In this document: in pieces, positions 7,759-17,485 of the stretch
Numbering within the stretch: position 1 is the stretch's first letter
Layout: each line of letters opens with the position of its first letter
Assembly: GCA_021201665.1 (NCBI GenBank)
Contig: JAJQEO010000119.1
Coordinates: 1-64,000, forward strand
DNA: 64,000 nucleotides
Origin: Lachnospiraceae bacterium
Lineage (GTDB): Bacteria > Bacillota > Clostridia > Lachnospirales > Lachnospiraceae
Direction: 5' to 3'
Made by a program: the position numbers and the translations under genes
The notes under the pieces: model-generated
What the model was told of the DNA's origin: nothing
What the model saw: the letters and a program-made list of their open reading frames with translations, nothing else
Databases searched by the model: none

Positions 7759-10377
7759 ATGGCGAATACAGAAATCAACATCCAGGAGATCATTGACACT
7801 GCCGAGGCTCTGGAAGCGAAAATGGCTGCCATGAAGGAGGCGCAGCAGATTTTCGCAACCTACACGCAGGAGCAGGTGGACAGGATTTTTAAAGCTGCTG
7901 CCACTGCTGCGGATAAGGCGCGTATCCCTCTGGCGAAAATGGCGGTCGCCGAGACAGGCATGGGCGTGGTTGAGGATAAGGTGATCAAGAATCATTACGC
8001 GTCCGAATATATTTACAACGCATATAAAAATACGAAGACCTGCGGCGTGGTCGAGGAGGATCAGACCTACGGCATCAAAAAGATTGCGGAGCCGATCGGT
8101 CTGATCGCGGCGGTAATTCCGACTACCAACCCGACGTCGACGGCGATTTTCAAGACTTTGATTTCGCTGAAGACGAGAAACGCGATCATCATCAGCCCGC
8201 ATCCGCGCGCGAAGAAGAGCACGATTGAGGCGGCGAAGGTTGTTCTCGAGGCTGCAGTGAAGGCAGGCGCTCCGGAGGGGATCATCGGCTGGATTGATGT
8301 TCCGAGCCTGGAGCTGACGAATCTGGTAATGCGCGAGGCGGATATCATTCTGGCGACCGGCGGCCCCGGTATGGTAAAGGCGGCTTATTCCTCCGGCAAG
8401 CCGGCGCTGGGGGTGGGCGCGGGAAATACGCCGGTCATTATCGACGACACGGCGGATGTGCGGATGGCAGTGAATTCCATCATCCACTCCAAGACCTTTG
8501 ACAATGGTATGATCTGCGCTTCCGAGCAGTCGGTGACAGTTCTGGAGGGCGTTTATCAGCAGGTCAAGGACGAATTCCAGTACCGCGGCTGCTATTTCCT
8601 GCAGGGCGACGAGCTGGAAAAGGTGCGCAAGACCATTATCATCAATGGTGCGCTGAATGCGAAAATCGTGGGACAGTCCGCTTATACCATCGCGAAGATG
8701 GCGGGAGTAGAAGTCCCGGCCTGGACGAAGATCCTCATCGGCGAGGTGGAATCCGTAGATATCAGCGAAGAGTTTGCGCATGAAAAGCTTTCTCCGGTGC
8801 TGGCCATGTACAGGGCGGCGACCTTTGACGAGGCGATCGCGAAGGCCGAGCGTTTGGTGGCGGACGGCGGTTTCGGACACACATCCTCCCTCTATATTAA
8901 TACGAACGAGATTGAGAAGATGGCGAAACACGCGGCGGCGATGAAGACCTGCCGGATCCTGATCAACACACCTTCCTCTCACGGCGGCATCGGCGACCTG
9001 TACAACTTTAAGCTGGCTCCGTCTCTGACGCTCGGCTGCGGCTCCTGGGGCGGCAATTCTGTATCAGAAAACGTGGGCGTGAAGCATCTGCTCAATATCA
9101 AGACCGTCGCCGAAAGGAGAGAGAACATGCTGTGGATGAGGACTCCGGAAAAAGTGTACTTTAAGAAGGGCTGCATGCCTGTGGCCCTGGATGAGCTGGG
9201 TGCGGTGATGGGAAAGAAGCGCGCATTCATCGTGACCGATTCCTTCCTGTATAAAAATGGAAATACCAGACCGATCGAGAAAAAGCTCGATGAGATGGGC
9301 ATCGTGCACACCTGCTTCTCGGATGTAGAGCCGGATCCGTCTCTGGCTTCGGCGAGGGCCGGAGCAAAGGCGATGGCGGCCTTCGAGCCGGACGTGATCA
9401 TCGCCCTCGGCGGCGGCTCCGCGATGGACGCGGGCAAGATCATGTGGGTGCTCTATGAGAACCCGGACGCAGATTTTGAAGACATGTCCATGGACTTTAT
9501 GGATATCCGCAAGAGGATTTACACCTACCCGAAGATGGGAAATAAGGCTTATTTTGTAGCGATTCCGACCTCCTCCGGTACCGGCTCTGAGGTGACGCCG
9601 TTCGCAATCATCACAGACAAGGAGACCGGCATCAAATGGCCGCTGGCGGATTACGAGCTGATGCCGAATATGGCGATCGTAGATACAGATAACATGATCA
9701 GCGCTCCGAAGGGACTCACCTGCGCCTCCGGTATTGATGTCATGACTCACGCGATTGAGGCTTACGTATCGATCATGGCCTCTGATTTTACGGACAGCCT
9801 GGCTCTGCGTGCGATCAAGCTGGTGTTTGAATATCTGCCAAGAGCCTACAAGGATGGCAATGATATCGAGGCAAGAGACCACATGGCCAACGCGTCCTGC
9901 CTGGCAGGTATGGCCTTTGCCAACGCGTTCCTGGGCGTGAATCACTCTCTGGCTCACAAGCTGGGCGCCTTCCATCACATTCCGCACGGCATTGCCAACG
10001 CGCTGGTGCTCACTGAAGTCATCCGCTACAACAGCGCGGAGGTTCCGACCAAGATGGGCACCTTCTCACAGTACCAGTATCCGCACGCACTCGCCCGCTA
10101 CGCGGAAATCGGCCGCTCGGTCGGCCTGACCGGCGAAACGGATCAGGAGGTGCTCGATCAGCTCATTGACAAGCTTGAGGAGCTGATGCGCACGATCGAA
10201 ATCAAGCCGACCATCCGTGACTACGGCGTAGATGAGCAGTATTTCCTGGATACGCTGGATGAGATGACCGAGCAGGCGTTCAACGACCAGTGCACGGGAG
10301 CCAACCCGAGATATCCGCTGATGTCTGAGCTGAAGGAGATTTATCTGAAGGCATACTATGGGAAAGATAACCAGTGA
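7759..10377 (+). CDS. adhE: Bifunctional acetaldehyde-CoA/alcohol dehydrogenase
   Basis: An 872-residue cytoplasmic fusion enzyme reducing acetyl-CoA to acetaldehyde and then ethanol, regenerating NAD+. The N-terminal CoA-acylating aldehyde dehydrogenase half carries the catalytic Cys in NGMICASEQSV (about residue 252). The C-terminal iron-dependent alcohol dehydrogenase half has GGGSAMDAGK (about 555) and the metal-ligand region NHSLAHKLGAFHHIPHG (about 730). Family length is about 870. The start follows GAGGAGG. It is a single-gene unit with its own strong promoter, an operator-like palindrome and a long leader. Together with pflBA it disposes of fermentation electrons as ethanol. Confidence 0.97.
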   Translation: MANTEINIQEIIDTAEALEAKMAAMKEAQQIFATYTQEQVDRIFKAAATAADKARIPLAKMAVAETGMGVVEDKVIKNHYASEYIYNAYKNTKTCGVVEEDQTYGIKKIAEPIGLIAAVIPTTNPTSTAIFKTLISLKTRNAIIISPHPRAKKSTIEAAKVVLEAAVKAGAPEGIIGWIDVPSLELTNLVMREADIILATGGPGMVKAAYSSGKPALGVGAGNTPVIIDDTADVRMAVNSIIHSKTFDNGMICASEQSVTVLEGVYQQVKDEFQYRGCYFLQGDELEKVRKTIIINGALNAKIVGQSAYTIAKMAGVEVPAWTKILIGEVESVDISEEFAHEKLSPVLAMYRAATFDEAIAKAERLVADGGFGHTSSLYINTNEIEKMAKHAAAMKTCRILINTPSSHGGIGDLYNFKLAPSLTLGCGSWGGNSVSENVGVKHLLNIKTVAERRENMLWMRTPEKVYFKKGCMPVALDELGAVMGKKRAFIVTDSFLYKNGNTRPIEKKLDEMGIVHTCFSDVEPDPSLASARAGAKAMAAFEPDVIIALGGGSAMDAGKIMWVLYENPDADFEDMSMDFMDIRKRIYTYPKMGNKAYFVAIPTSSGTGSEVTPFAIITDKETGIKWPLADYELMPNMAIVDTDNMISAPKGLTCASGIDVMTHAIEAYVSIMASDFTDSLALRAIKLVFEYLPRAYKDGNDIEARDHMANASCLAGMAFANAFLGVNHSLAHKLGAFHHIPHGIANALVLTEVIRYNSAEVPTKMGTFSQYQYPHALARYAEIGRSVGLTGETDQEVLDQLIDKLEELMRTIEIKPTIRDYGVDEQYFLDTLDEMTEQAFNDQCTGANPRYPLMSELKEIYLKAYYGKDNQ

Positions 10378-10665
10378 TGTCTGCCGGATGGTGCTGAAAG
10401 GGAAGTGGGGCATATCCCATGCAAAGCAGGGGCTGCCCTTACCCTTAATCGAAGCAGAGCTGTTATATCAGCATCCGAAGAAAGAAGCAAACAATGGATG
10501 AAAATGATTTTATGAAAAACAGGTGGAGCTTGTTTTATCATTAAGGATTGATCTGTAATGATAACATAATTGGAAATATCAATGGGAAGATAACCAGTCA
10601 GGGATTATCAGGCCTTACATGTCTCATAGAGAAAGTCAGGAAATCAATCAGCGAGGAGGATCGCC

Positions 10666-11424
10666 ATGAATTTAAAGGATAAAAAATTATTAGTGACTCG
10701 TCCATACAAGGTCGTCTATCAGGACGGAGACCGTATTGTCAAAGTATTTACGAAGGAGCACGGAAAGGCGAATGTTTTTAACGAAGCACTCTGCACCGCG
10801 AGGGTAGAGGAGAGCGGACTGGACATTCCGCCGGTGCTGGAGGTGACGGAGATCGACGGAGAGTGGGCTCTCGCTATTCAGTATGTGGCGGGGGAAACTC
10901 TGGAAGAGAAGATGGCAAATGACCCGATTAACATTGAAACCTACATGGAGCAGTTTGTGGACGCGCAGCTGGCCATGCACGCGAAAAAAGCGCCGAGGCT
11001 GACTCTGCAGAAGGACAAATTTGCGCGGAAGATCGACAGCCTGAAGGATAAGATAGACGCTACCACGCGTTATGAGCTGAATACCCGCCTGAATGCCATG
11101 CCGAACCACACGAAGCTCTGTCACGGCGACTTCAATCCGAGCAATGTCATTGTCCGGGAGGATGGCACGATGACGATTGTGGACTGGGCACACGCGACAC
11201 AGGGCAACGCCAGCGGGGACGCGGCAATTACCTATCTGGAATTTGCACTGAAGAATCAGAAAAAGGCAGATCTTTATCTGAATCTTTTCTGCAAAAAGAG
11301 TGATACGGCGAAGCAATACGTGCAGAAATGGCTGCCGATTGCGGCGGCCGCGCAGCTGACAAAGGGCATTCCCGAGGAGGAGGCTTTCCTGCGGCGCTGG
11401 ACGGAGATTATTGATTTCCAGTGA
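10666..11424 (+). CDS. Small aminoglycoside-phosphotransferase-family kinase
   Basis: A 252-residue protein with the phosphotransferase catalytic loop LCHGDFNPSNVIV (about residue 146) and metal-binding IVDWAHATQGN (about 169), preceded by a KVVYQDGDRIVKVF ATP-binding region. Members phosphorylate small hydroxylated metabolites or antibiotics; the substrate cannot be told from sequence. The length is close to compact clostridial members of the family. It is monocistronic, with a Shine-Dalgarno GAGGAGGAT before the ATG and an intrinsic terminator right after the stop. The 288-base gap before it contains a degenerate copy of the CCCATGC repeat and a short duplicated piece of the adhE 3' end (GGGAAGATAACCAGT at 10581-10595, a near copy of the adhE end at about 10359). 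Confidence 0.8.
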   Translation: MNLKDKKLLVTRPYKVVYQDGDRIVKVFTKEHGKANVFNEALCTARVEESGLDIPPVLEVTEIDGEWALAIQYVAGETLEEKMANDPINIETYMEQFVDAQLAMHAKKAPRLTLQKDKFARKIDSLKDKIDATTRYELNTRLNAMPNHTKLCHGDFNPSNVIVREDGTMTIVDWAHATQGNASGDAAITYLEFALKNQKKADLYLNLFCKKSDTAKQYVQKWLPIAAAAQLTKGIPEEEAFLRRWTEIIDFQ

Positions 11425-11458
11425 GGACACTGAGCAGATTTTCGGCATATCATATTTG

Positions 11459-11497
11459 AAATACCCGGCTTTGTCTTATGCAGGCCGGGTATATTTT
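11459..11497 (+). terminator. Intrinsic terminator
   Basis: ATACCCGGC (11461-11469) pairs with GCCGGGTAT (11484-11492) around a 14-base loop, followed by a T-rich tail (ATTTTGC). Confidence 0.85.
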
Positions 11498-11596
11498 GCT
11501 TCTTGTCCATATCCGGGAAACGTGGTAGAATGTGTCTGGCTGTATCGGGGTTACATTCTGGCAGCCAGGATGGATTTATTTTGCTGGGAGGTTTTT

Positions 11597-11938
11597 ATGC
11601 TGATTTTAAATAAAAAGGTTACGGTAGATGAGCTGATGCATATAGAAAAAAAGACTTTTTTTGATGATATGATAAAAGCCGTGGTTGATATTGAAAAAGA
11701 ATTACTTGCTGTTAATGCGGAACTACATGCTGAACTGGAGACGCTACTATTGGACAGTGGATCTTCACAGTCAAAGCTTTATGGAATTAATATTTACGAA
11801 GATGGAGAAGTGGAATTCGATTCGCTGATAAATGCGCCTCGTAATCGAGAAGCTGGCTTCCCCAGAGTAGGGAGATTTGTAGCTGATCCAGAAGCACGGG
11901 AAAAAATCAAAGAGGTGGTGAAGAAATGGCTGATTTAA
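11597..11938 (+). CDS. DUF5674-like small protein
   Basis: A 113-residue soluble protein starting MLILNKKVTVDEL after GGGAGG. The segments AVVDIEKELLAVNAELHAELE and LYGINIYEDGEVEFDSLINAPRN resemble, from memory, the DUF5674 family (an ELHAD-type helix, then a GINIYP strand and SLIN motif). No function is established. The codons are visibly AT-richer than those of neighbouring genes, which suggests later acquisition. The stop overlaps the following gene by 13 bases, so the two are translationally coupled. Confidence 0.7.
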   Translation: MLILNKKVTVDELMHIEKKTFFDDMIKAVVDIEKELLAVNAELHAELETLLLDSGSSQSKLYGINIYEDGEVEFDSLINAPRNREAGFPRVGRFVADPEAREKIKEVVKKWLI

Positions 11939-12222
11939 AGACATGGTGGGATATGCCGGTCGGAGAACAGATTGCCAATGCCGGGAGCGAGGTCGCAAGG
12001 GCGATTCGCCGCAAAAATAAAAATGATAAGCTGGGAGCATCGGAATTCTGTATTCATGCGATAGAAATGCTGTGCTATGCGAAGCTGGACCCGAAAAATG
12101 AAAATTGCAGAAATGAGCTTTCGTATGCGCAGGAAGAGATTCTGGATTATATCCTGGGCGATAATTTATATCAGAACGACGATCAATCTATCATGAAATG
12201 GTATGACGCGTTTATCCGGTAA
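11926..12222 (+). CDS. Conserved hypothetical protein coupled to the DUF5674-like gene
   Basis: A 98-residue, mostly helical protein beginning MADLKTWWDMPVGEQIANAG with no signal or membrane segment. It resembles, from memory, a widespread clostridial hypothetical family (TWW..GEQ.ANIGSEVGRAI opening, then FYRALELL-like and late DY motifs), for which I know no function. The 13-base overlap with the gene before it argues for a two-protein unit, possibly partners; a toxin-antitoxin role would be a guess. Confidence 0.7.
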   Translation: MADLKTWWDMPVGEQIANAGSEVARAIRRKNKNDKLGASEFCIHAIEMLCYAKLDPKNENCRNELSYAQEEILDYILGDNLYQNDDQSIMKWYDAFIR

Positions 12223-12246
12223 AAAGAAATGATAATGGGACATGGA

Positions 12247-12322
12247 ACGTGCGCCACTGGCACACAGCAACGGCGCAAAGTAAAACGACTTTCGTCGTTT
12301 ACTATATCTTGCAGAAGATATA
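12247..12322. repeat. 59-bp dispersed element plus hairpin upstream of murE
   Basis: The 59 bases at 12247-12305 match 34062-34120 at 52 positions by my count. They contain a CCACTGG palindrome and the arms AGTAAAACGAC/GTCGTTTACT. A separate perfect hairpin TATATCTT-GCAG-AAGATATA (12303-12322) follows directly. The element lies about 90 bases before murE. Confidence 0.8.
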
Positions 12323-12392
12323 ACAACCAGCCGGATCAGACCTTTATGCTGTTCCGTTCATATTATGATAAAAAGATCATGGAGGACCTAAG

Positions 12393-13946
12393 ATGAGGTT
12401 AACGAAGCTATTAGAGAAGATCGAGTATACGTGTGTGCAGGGCTCGCCGGACACCGAGGTGAAGAACCTGGTCAATGATTCGCGGAAGGTGGAAGAGGGT
12501 TCTCTGTTTTTCTGCATAAAAGGCGCTGTGACGGACGGGCATAAATATGCGGTTGACGTGGCGGCGAAGGGAGCTGCGGTGCTTGTGGTGCAGGACGAGG
12601 TGGAGGTGTCTCAGGATGTGACGGTGATCCGGGTGGCGGATACGCGCCTTGCGATGGCGCTGATGTCGGCGGCTTATTTTGGGTATCCGGCGAATGAAAT
12701 GCGGATTATCGGCGTGACCGGGACGAAGGGAAAGACAACGACGACCTATATGGTGAAGTCGATCCTCGAGTCGGCGGGATACAAGGTCGGGCTGATCGGC
12801 ACGATTGAGGCGATTATCGGAGAGGAGAGGATCCCGGCGCACAATACGACGCCGGAGTCTTATACGATTCAGGAATATTTCCGCCGCATGGCGGACGCAG
12901 GCTGTCAGGTGGTGGTGATGGAGGTTTCTTCTCAGGGGCTGATGCTGGAGCGCACGGCGGGGATTCCCTTTGAGATTGGTATTTTTACGAATATCGAGCC
13001 GGATCATATCGGCCCGGCGGAGCATGCGAGCTTTGAGGATTATCTGGAGTGCAAAAGCCGCCTGTTCCGGCAGTGCCGGTATGGGATTCTGAACGCGGAT
13101 GACGTGCATCTGGAGGCCATTTTAAAGGGACACACCTGTGAGGTGGAGACCTTTGGCCTCTCGGAAAATGCGGGGATCCGCGCGGAGAATATGCAGCTGG
13201 TCTCGCGGCCGGGCTACCTGGGGATCGCCTATACGGTATCATGGAAAGAGCAGTCTTGCGCCACCGTCGGCATTGAGGATGGAGGGGCGGCAGGTGTTTC
13301 AGCCGCGCAGGAAGGTATAGTTTCCAGAGGTGGCGAGGCCCGTTTTGACGTGGAGATTGACATTCCGGGCAAATTCAGTGTATATAATTCTCTGACAGCC
13401 ATCGCGATCTGCCGTCATTTTCAGGTCGGCATTGAGGATATCCGCCTGGCGTTAAAGACTGCGAAGGTCAAGGGCCGCGTGGAGATGGTGAAGGTGTCAG
13501 ATGACTTTACGCTGATGATTGACTACGCGCACAACGCGATGGCGCTGCAGAGTCTTCTGGAAACGCTGCGAGAGTATCATCCGCACCGCCTGATCAGTGT
13601 TTTCGGGTGCGGCGGAAACCGCTCAAAGCTGCGCCGCTATGAAATGGGAGAGGTTTCTGGAAGGCTTGCCGACCTGACTGTCATTACCTCAGATAATCCG
13701 AGATTTGAAGAGCCGGAAGCGATTATCGAGGATATCGTGACCGGCATGGAAAAGACGGACGGTAAATATATAAAAATCACGGACCGCAAGGAAGCCATCG
13801 CCTGGGCGATTCACCACGGCGAGCCGGGAGATATCATCGTTCTGGCCGGAAAGGGACACGAGGATTATCAGGAGATCCGGGGTGTCCAGTATCCGATGGA
13901 TGAGAGAGTGCTGATCCGGGAAATCCTGGAGGAAGATGCCGGTTGA
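12393..13946 (+). CDS. murE: UDP-MurNAc-tripeptide synthetase (DAP ligase)
   Basis: Cytoplasmic Mur ligase adding the third stem-peptide residue to UDP-MurNAc-L-Ala-D-Glu. The ATP loop is GVTGTKGKTTT (about residues 107-117), and the DNPRFEEPE motif (about 435) is the signature for meso-diaminopimelate rather than lysine. The 517 residues are about 30 longer than usual, owing to a Gly/Ala-rich insert (about residues 283-318) in the middle domain. GGAGG precedes the ATG. It is separated by 12 kb from the main wall cluster and lies 24 bases before priA, heading that operon. Confidence 0.93.
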   Translation: MRLTKLLEKIEYTCVQGSPDTEVKNLVNDSRKVEEGSLFFCIKGAVTDGHKYAVDVAAKGAAVLVVQDEVEVSQDVTVIRVADTRLAMALMSAAYFGYPANEMRIIGVTGTKGKTTTTYMVKSILESAGYKVGLIGTIEAIIGEERIPAHNTTPESYTIQEYFRRMADAGCQVVVMEVSSQGLMLERTAGIPFEIGIFTNIEPDHIGPAEHASFEDYLECKSRLFRQCRYGILNADDVHLEAILKGHTCEVETFGLSENAGIRAENMQLVSRPGYLGIAYTVSWKEQSCATVGIEDGGAAGVSAAQEGIVSRGGEARFDVEIDIPGKFSVYNSLTAIAICRHFQVGIEDIRLALKTAKVKGRVEMVKVSDDFTLMIDYAHNAMALQSLLETLREYHPHRLISVFGCGGNRSKLRRYEMGEVSGRLADLTVITSDNPRFEEPEAIIEDIVTGMEKTDGKYIKITDRKEAIAWAIHHGEPGDIIVLAGKGHEDYQEIRGVQYPMDERVLIREILEEDAG

Positions 13947-13970
13947 GAGGCATAAACGGGGGGAGGAAAG

Positions 13971-16514
13971 ATGGATTTGTATGCGGATATCATTATTGAC
14001 ATTTCACACAGCAAGCTGGACCAGACCTTTCAGTACCGGATTCCCCCCGAACTCGCGGACACTCTTGAGCCAGGGGATGTGGTAGAGCTCCCCTTTGGGA
14101 ACGGAAACCGGCTCATCAAGGGTTATGTGCTGCGCCTGTCGCGGGAGCTGTCCTGCCCCCCGGAGAAGCTGAAAACAATTGCAAGGCGGGTGAATGAGAG
14201 CCGGGGCACGGAATCAAAACTGATTTCACTGGCGCTCTGGATGCGCGATTACTACGGTTCGACGACAATCCAGGCTCTGCGCACGGTTCTTCCATTTCGA
14301 AATACGGTTCCGGAAAAAAAGAAAAAACGGGTAGTACTCGCTGCGGATCCTCAGACGGCCGGGAAGGAGCTTGAGGTATTTCGGAAAAAACATCAGACGG
14401 CGAGGGCGAGAATTCTGGAGGCTCTGCTGGAGGAGCCGGTCCTGCCGCAGGAGGTGGTGACCGGAACCCTTCGGATTACGAAGCCGGTATTGCATACGCT
14501 GGAGGAAAAGGGACTTATCCGCTGTGAGACGGAGCAGGTCTTCAGGACTCCGGCGATTTTGCAGAAGCTGCGGTCTGAGGCGGAGAACCGGGCAGGGACG
14601 CCTGCAGCAGAGAACAGGACACCCCAGGAAACAGTTCTGGAGGAGAAATCCCTACTCCTGGAGGAAACAGAAGAAGTGGCTGCAGATGCCCCAATGGCCG
14701 CAGATGCATTCGAGACTGAAAATGCAGGTCTGGCGGCGGATATGCGAATGTCAGCAGAAATGGATGAGACAGCGGATGTGGGCATGAAGATGGATGCGTC
14801 CATGACTACAGATGTGAATAAAACGGCAGAAGCTTGTCTGGCGGCGGATATACAGACCTCAGCCAGAGAAGACCCCTTGCAGAAGTCCCTTGCGCAGACC
14901 CCGGTCACCGGCTTTGTCCTCAGCGAAGAGCAGCAGGCGGCTGTGTATGCGGTCGGGCAGAGCATGGAGCATGGATTTGCCGAGTTTTTGCTCCATGGTG
15001 TGACCGGCAGCGGTAAGACTGCCGTTTATATGGAGCTGATCGCCAGGACACTGCGCCGGGGAAAACAGGCGATCCTGCTGATCCCGGAGATTTCGCTGAC
15101 CTATCAGAATGTCGTGCGGTTTTATCACGCCTTTGGCGATCGGATTTCGATCCTTCATTCGCGTCTGACGCAGGCAGAACGCTTTGATCAGTTTGAACGG
15201 GCAAAGATGGGAGATATTGATGTAATGATCGGTCCCCGGTCCGCGCTTTTTACGCCGTTTGAGCATCTGGGACTGATCATTATTGATGAAGAGCATGAGC
15301 CGTCGTACAAAAGCGAGTCGACTCCCCGCTATGATGCGCGGGAGGCTGCGCGGAAAAGAGCGGAGCTGGAGAAGGCCATCCTGGTACTGGGTTCTGCGAC
15401 GCCGTCCATGGAATCGTATTATGCGGCCGAACAGGGGATGAGTACCCTGCTTTCGATGCAGAGCCGCCCGACCGGAGGCAGTCTTGCAAAGGTAACGGTT
15501 GTGGATATGCGCAGAGAGCTTCAGGAGGGCAACAGCTCGGTTTTAAGCCGCACTCTCACAGAAAAGCTGCGCGGTACGCTCGCACGGAGAGAGCAGAGTA
15601 TGCTGTTTCTGAACCGGAGAGGGTATGCCGGATGTGTCCTCTGCCGCTCGTGCGGCCATGTGATGAAGTGTCCTCACTGCGACGTTTCTCTTTCCCTGCA
15701 CGAGGGAGGGCGGCTCGTCTGCCATTACTGCGGCTATGAGAGATCCGCCCTGCACAAGTGCCCCGAGTGCGGCTCCCCCTTTATCGGCGGGTTTAAGGCC
15801 GGTACGCAGCAGATTGAGGCTGTGGTGGCTGAATTGTTTCCCGAAGCGCGGATTCTGCGGATGGATGCCGACACGACCAGAGGAAAGGACGGGCATGCCG
15901 AGATTCTGCGGGCCTTTGGACACCACGAGGCGGACATTCTGGTCGGCACGCAGATGATCGTGAAAGGGCACGATTTTCCGGGAGTTGCTCTGGTCGGAGC
16001 TCTCGCGGCGGATATGTCGCTGAATGTCAGTGATTTCCGCGCGGCGGAGCGGACTTATCAGCTGCTGGTGCAGGCGGCCGGACGCGCAGGCAGAGGGGAG
16101 ATCCCGGGGGAGGTTGTGATTCAGACCTACCAGCCTGACCACTACGCGATCACATGCTCTGCTTCGCAATCTTACGAGCCATTTTATGAGCAGGAGATTG
16201 ATTACCGCAGACTTTCCGGATACCCGCCGGCCGGCTCCTTGATGACCGTCCACTGTGCCGCGGAGGATGAGGAGAAATTAAAGCAGGCAGCCGCTTATCT
16301 GGCGCGTTTTGCCAGTCATGTGGCCTCGAAATACCAGGCAGCCGTGATGGGACCGTCCCGGGAATCGGTTTCTAAGATAAAAGATATCTACCGTATGGCG
16401 ATCTACATCCGGCATAAGGATGCAAAAGTCCTGACGGCGATTAAAAACTATATGGAGCAGTATATTGGGATGAACAGCGGATTTAGAGATATCCTGATTA
16501 ATTTTGAGCGGTGA
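13971..16514 (+). CDS. priA: Primosomal protein N' (replication restart helicase)
   Basis: A 3'-5' superfamily 2 helicase that reloads the replisome at stalled forks. Walker A is GVTGSGKT (about residue 343) and the DEAH-type box is IIDEEHEPSYK. Eight zinc-binding cysteines run from CRSCGHVMKCPHC to CHYCGYE and CPECG (about 560-600). The 847 residues exceed the family norm by about 100 because of a low-complexity insert (about residues 203-308) between the N-terminal DNA-binding region and the helicase core. The insert is rich in Ala, Met, Asp and Thr, with degenerate AADxxM units. Core motifs are intact, so the protein is probably functional. Confidence 0.95.
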   Translation: MDLYADIIIDISHSKLDQTFQYRIPPELADTLEPGDVVELPFGNGNRLIKGYVLRLSRELSCPPEKLKTIARRVNESRGTESKLISLALWMRDYYGSTTIQALRTVLPFRNTVPEKKKKRVVLAADPQTAGKELEVFRKKHQTARARILEALLEEPVLPQEVVTGTLRITKPVLHTLEEKGLIRCETEQVFRTPAILQKLRSEAENRAGTPAAENRTPQETVLEEKSLLLEETEEVAADAPMAADAFETENAGLAADMRMSAEMDETADVGMKMDASMTTDVNKTAEACLAADIQTSAREDPLQKSLAQTPVTGFVLSEEQQAAVYAVGQSMEHGFAEFLLHGVTGSGKTAVYMELIARTLRRGKQAILLIPEISLTYQNVVRFYHAFGDRISILHSRLTQAERFDQFERAKMGDIDVMIGPRSALFTPFEHLGLIIIDEEHEPSYKSESTPRYDAREAARKRAELEKAILVLGSATPSMESYYAAEQGMSTLLSMQSRPTGGSLAKVTVVDMRRELQEGNSSVLSRTLTEKLRGTLARREQSMLFLNRRGYAGCVLCRSCGHVMKCPHCDVSLSLHEGGRLVCHYCGYERSALHKCPECGSPFIGGFKAGTQQIEAVVAELFPEARILRMDADTTRGKDGHAEILRAFGHHEADILVGTQMIVKGHDFPGVALVGALAADMSLNVSDFRAAERTYQLLVQAAGRAGRGEIPGEVVIQTYQPDHYAITCSASQSYEPFYEQEIDYRRLSGYPPAGSLMTVHCAAEDEEKLKQAAAYLARFASHVASKYQAAVMGPSRESVSKIKDIYRMAIYIRHKDAKVLTAIKNYMEQYIGMNSGFRDILINFER

Positions 16515-16641
16515 GCTTATATAAGCCGATGCGCTCATTATTCTATCATCCCATCCTTTGGAAAGCACTTTTCTTTAACTGTCCGGATTACCGGGATTCA
16601 CATGGATGCATGAGAATGCCGTTACCATATTCATACACTTT

Positions 16642-16674
16642 GTGCAAAGCAAAACGACTTTTGTCGTTCATTAT
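16642..16674. repeat. AAAACGAC palindrome copy upstream of def
   Basis: GTGCAAAGC then AAAACGACTTTTGTCGTT, followed by CATTAT, a degenerate copy of the element at 12279 and 34093. It lies about 30 bases before the def start codon. Confidence 0.7.
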
Positions 16675-16701
16675 AATTTTTTGAAAGGCAGGATTTATAA
16701 A

Positions 16702-17202
16702 ATGGCACTGAGGAACATCAGGATTTACGGAGATGAAATATTGACAAAGGCATGCCGCCCTGTGCAGCTGATGACGCCGCGCATAAAATTGCTGATCCGG
16801 GATATGCTGGATACGATGTATGACGCGAATGGCGTCGGTCTGGCCGCGCCGCAGGTGGGGATTCTCAAGCAGATCGTGGTGATTGATATCGGGGAAGAGG
16901 GGAGCGAAGCTCTCGTGCTGATCAATCCGGAAATTCTGGAGACGGACGGGGAACAGACAGGCCAGGAGGGCTGCTTAAGCCTGCCGGGACAGGCGGGCAT
17001 GGTGACCCGGCCGAATTATGTAAAGGTAAAGGCGTTTGATGAAAATATGCATGAGCGGATCGTTGAGGGGACGGAGCTCCTCGCGCGGGCGATCTGCCAT
17101 GAGTGCGACCATCTGAAGGGTATCATGTATGTCGAGAAGGTCGAGGGGGATCTTTTCGAAGTGACAGATGAGCCGGAGGAGGATAATACGGCGGAGGAGT
17201 AG
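16702..17202 (+). CDS. def: Peptide deformylase
   Basis: Metalloenzyme removing the N-formyl group from nascent proteins. All three active-site motifs are present: GVGLAAPQ (about residue 44), EGCLSLP (about 90) and HECDH (about 132), which together supply the Cys and two His metal ligands and the catalytic Glu. The 166 residues starting [11 protein letters not shown] fit the family; an in-frame GTG or ATG further upstream would add sequence across the palindromic repeat and is unlikely. fmt follows after 283 bases, which contain a direct repeat of TGGCGTGGAACCA (17420, 17439). Confidence 0.95.
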   Translation: MALRNIRIYGDEILTKACRPVQLMTPRIKLLIRDMLDTMYDANGVGLAAPQVGILKQIVVIDIGEEGSEALVLINPEILETDGEQTGQEGCLSLPGQAGMVTRPNYVKVKAFDENMHERIVEGTELLARAICHECDHLKGIMYVEKVEGDLFEVTDEPEEDNTAEE

Positions 17203-17485
17203 GGAGTTGCCGGGAAATAACCCGTGCAGATTGTGCCTGATATTGTGTGAAGTATGGGGTCTGAAAATGCAGCCGCGGCAGCTGCTGCGAGGCTTCTGAA
17301 GCGCGAGGTTTGCGTATCGGGCGGCGCAAGCGCATGAGATGTCTGCGATGCAAGGTCAGGAGATGAGCAGTCCCGGTCAGATTCATTGAGAAAGCTGTTG
17401 ACTGGACAATCTCACAGACTGGCGTGGAACCATTTCATTGGCGTGGAACCAGTGCTGACGGCAATAAAGATGGAGTGATAAGAAT

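Noticed and set aside
7570-8982. 470-codon minus-strand frame opposite adhE
   Set aside because: Antisense shadow of adhE with Arg/His-rich composition and no start context; it also crosses the adhE leader palindromes.
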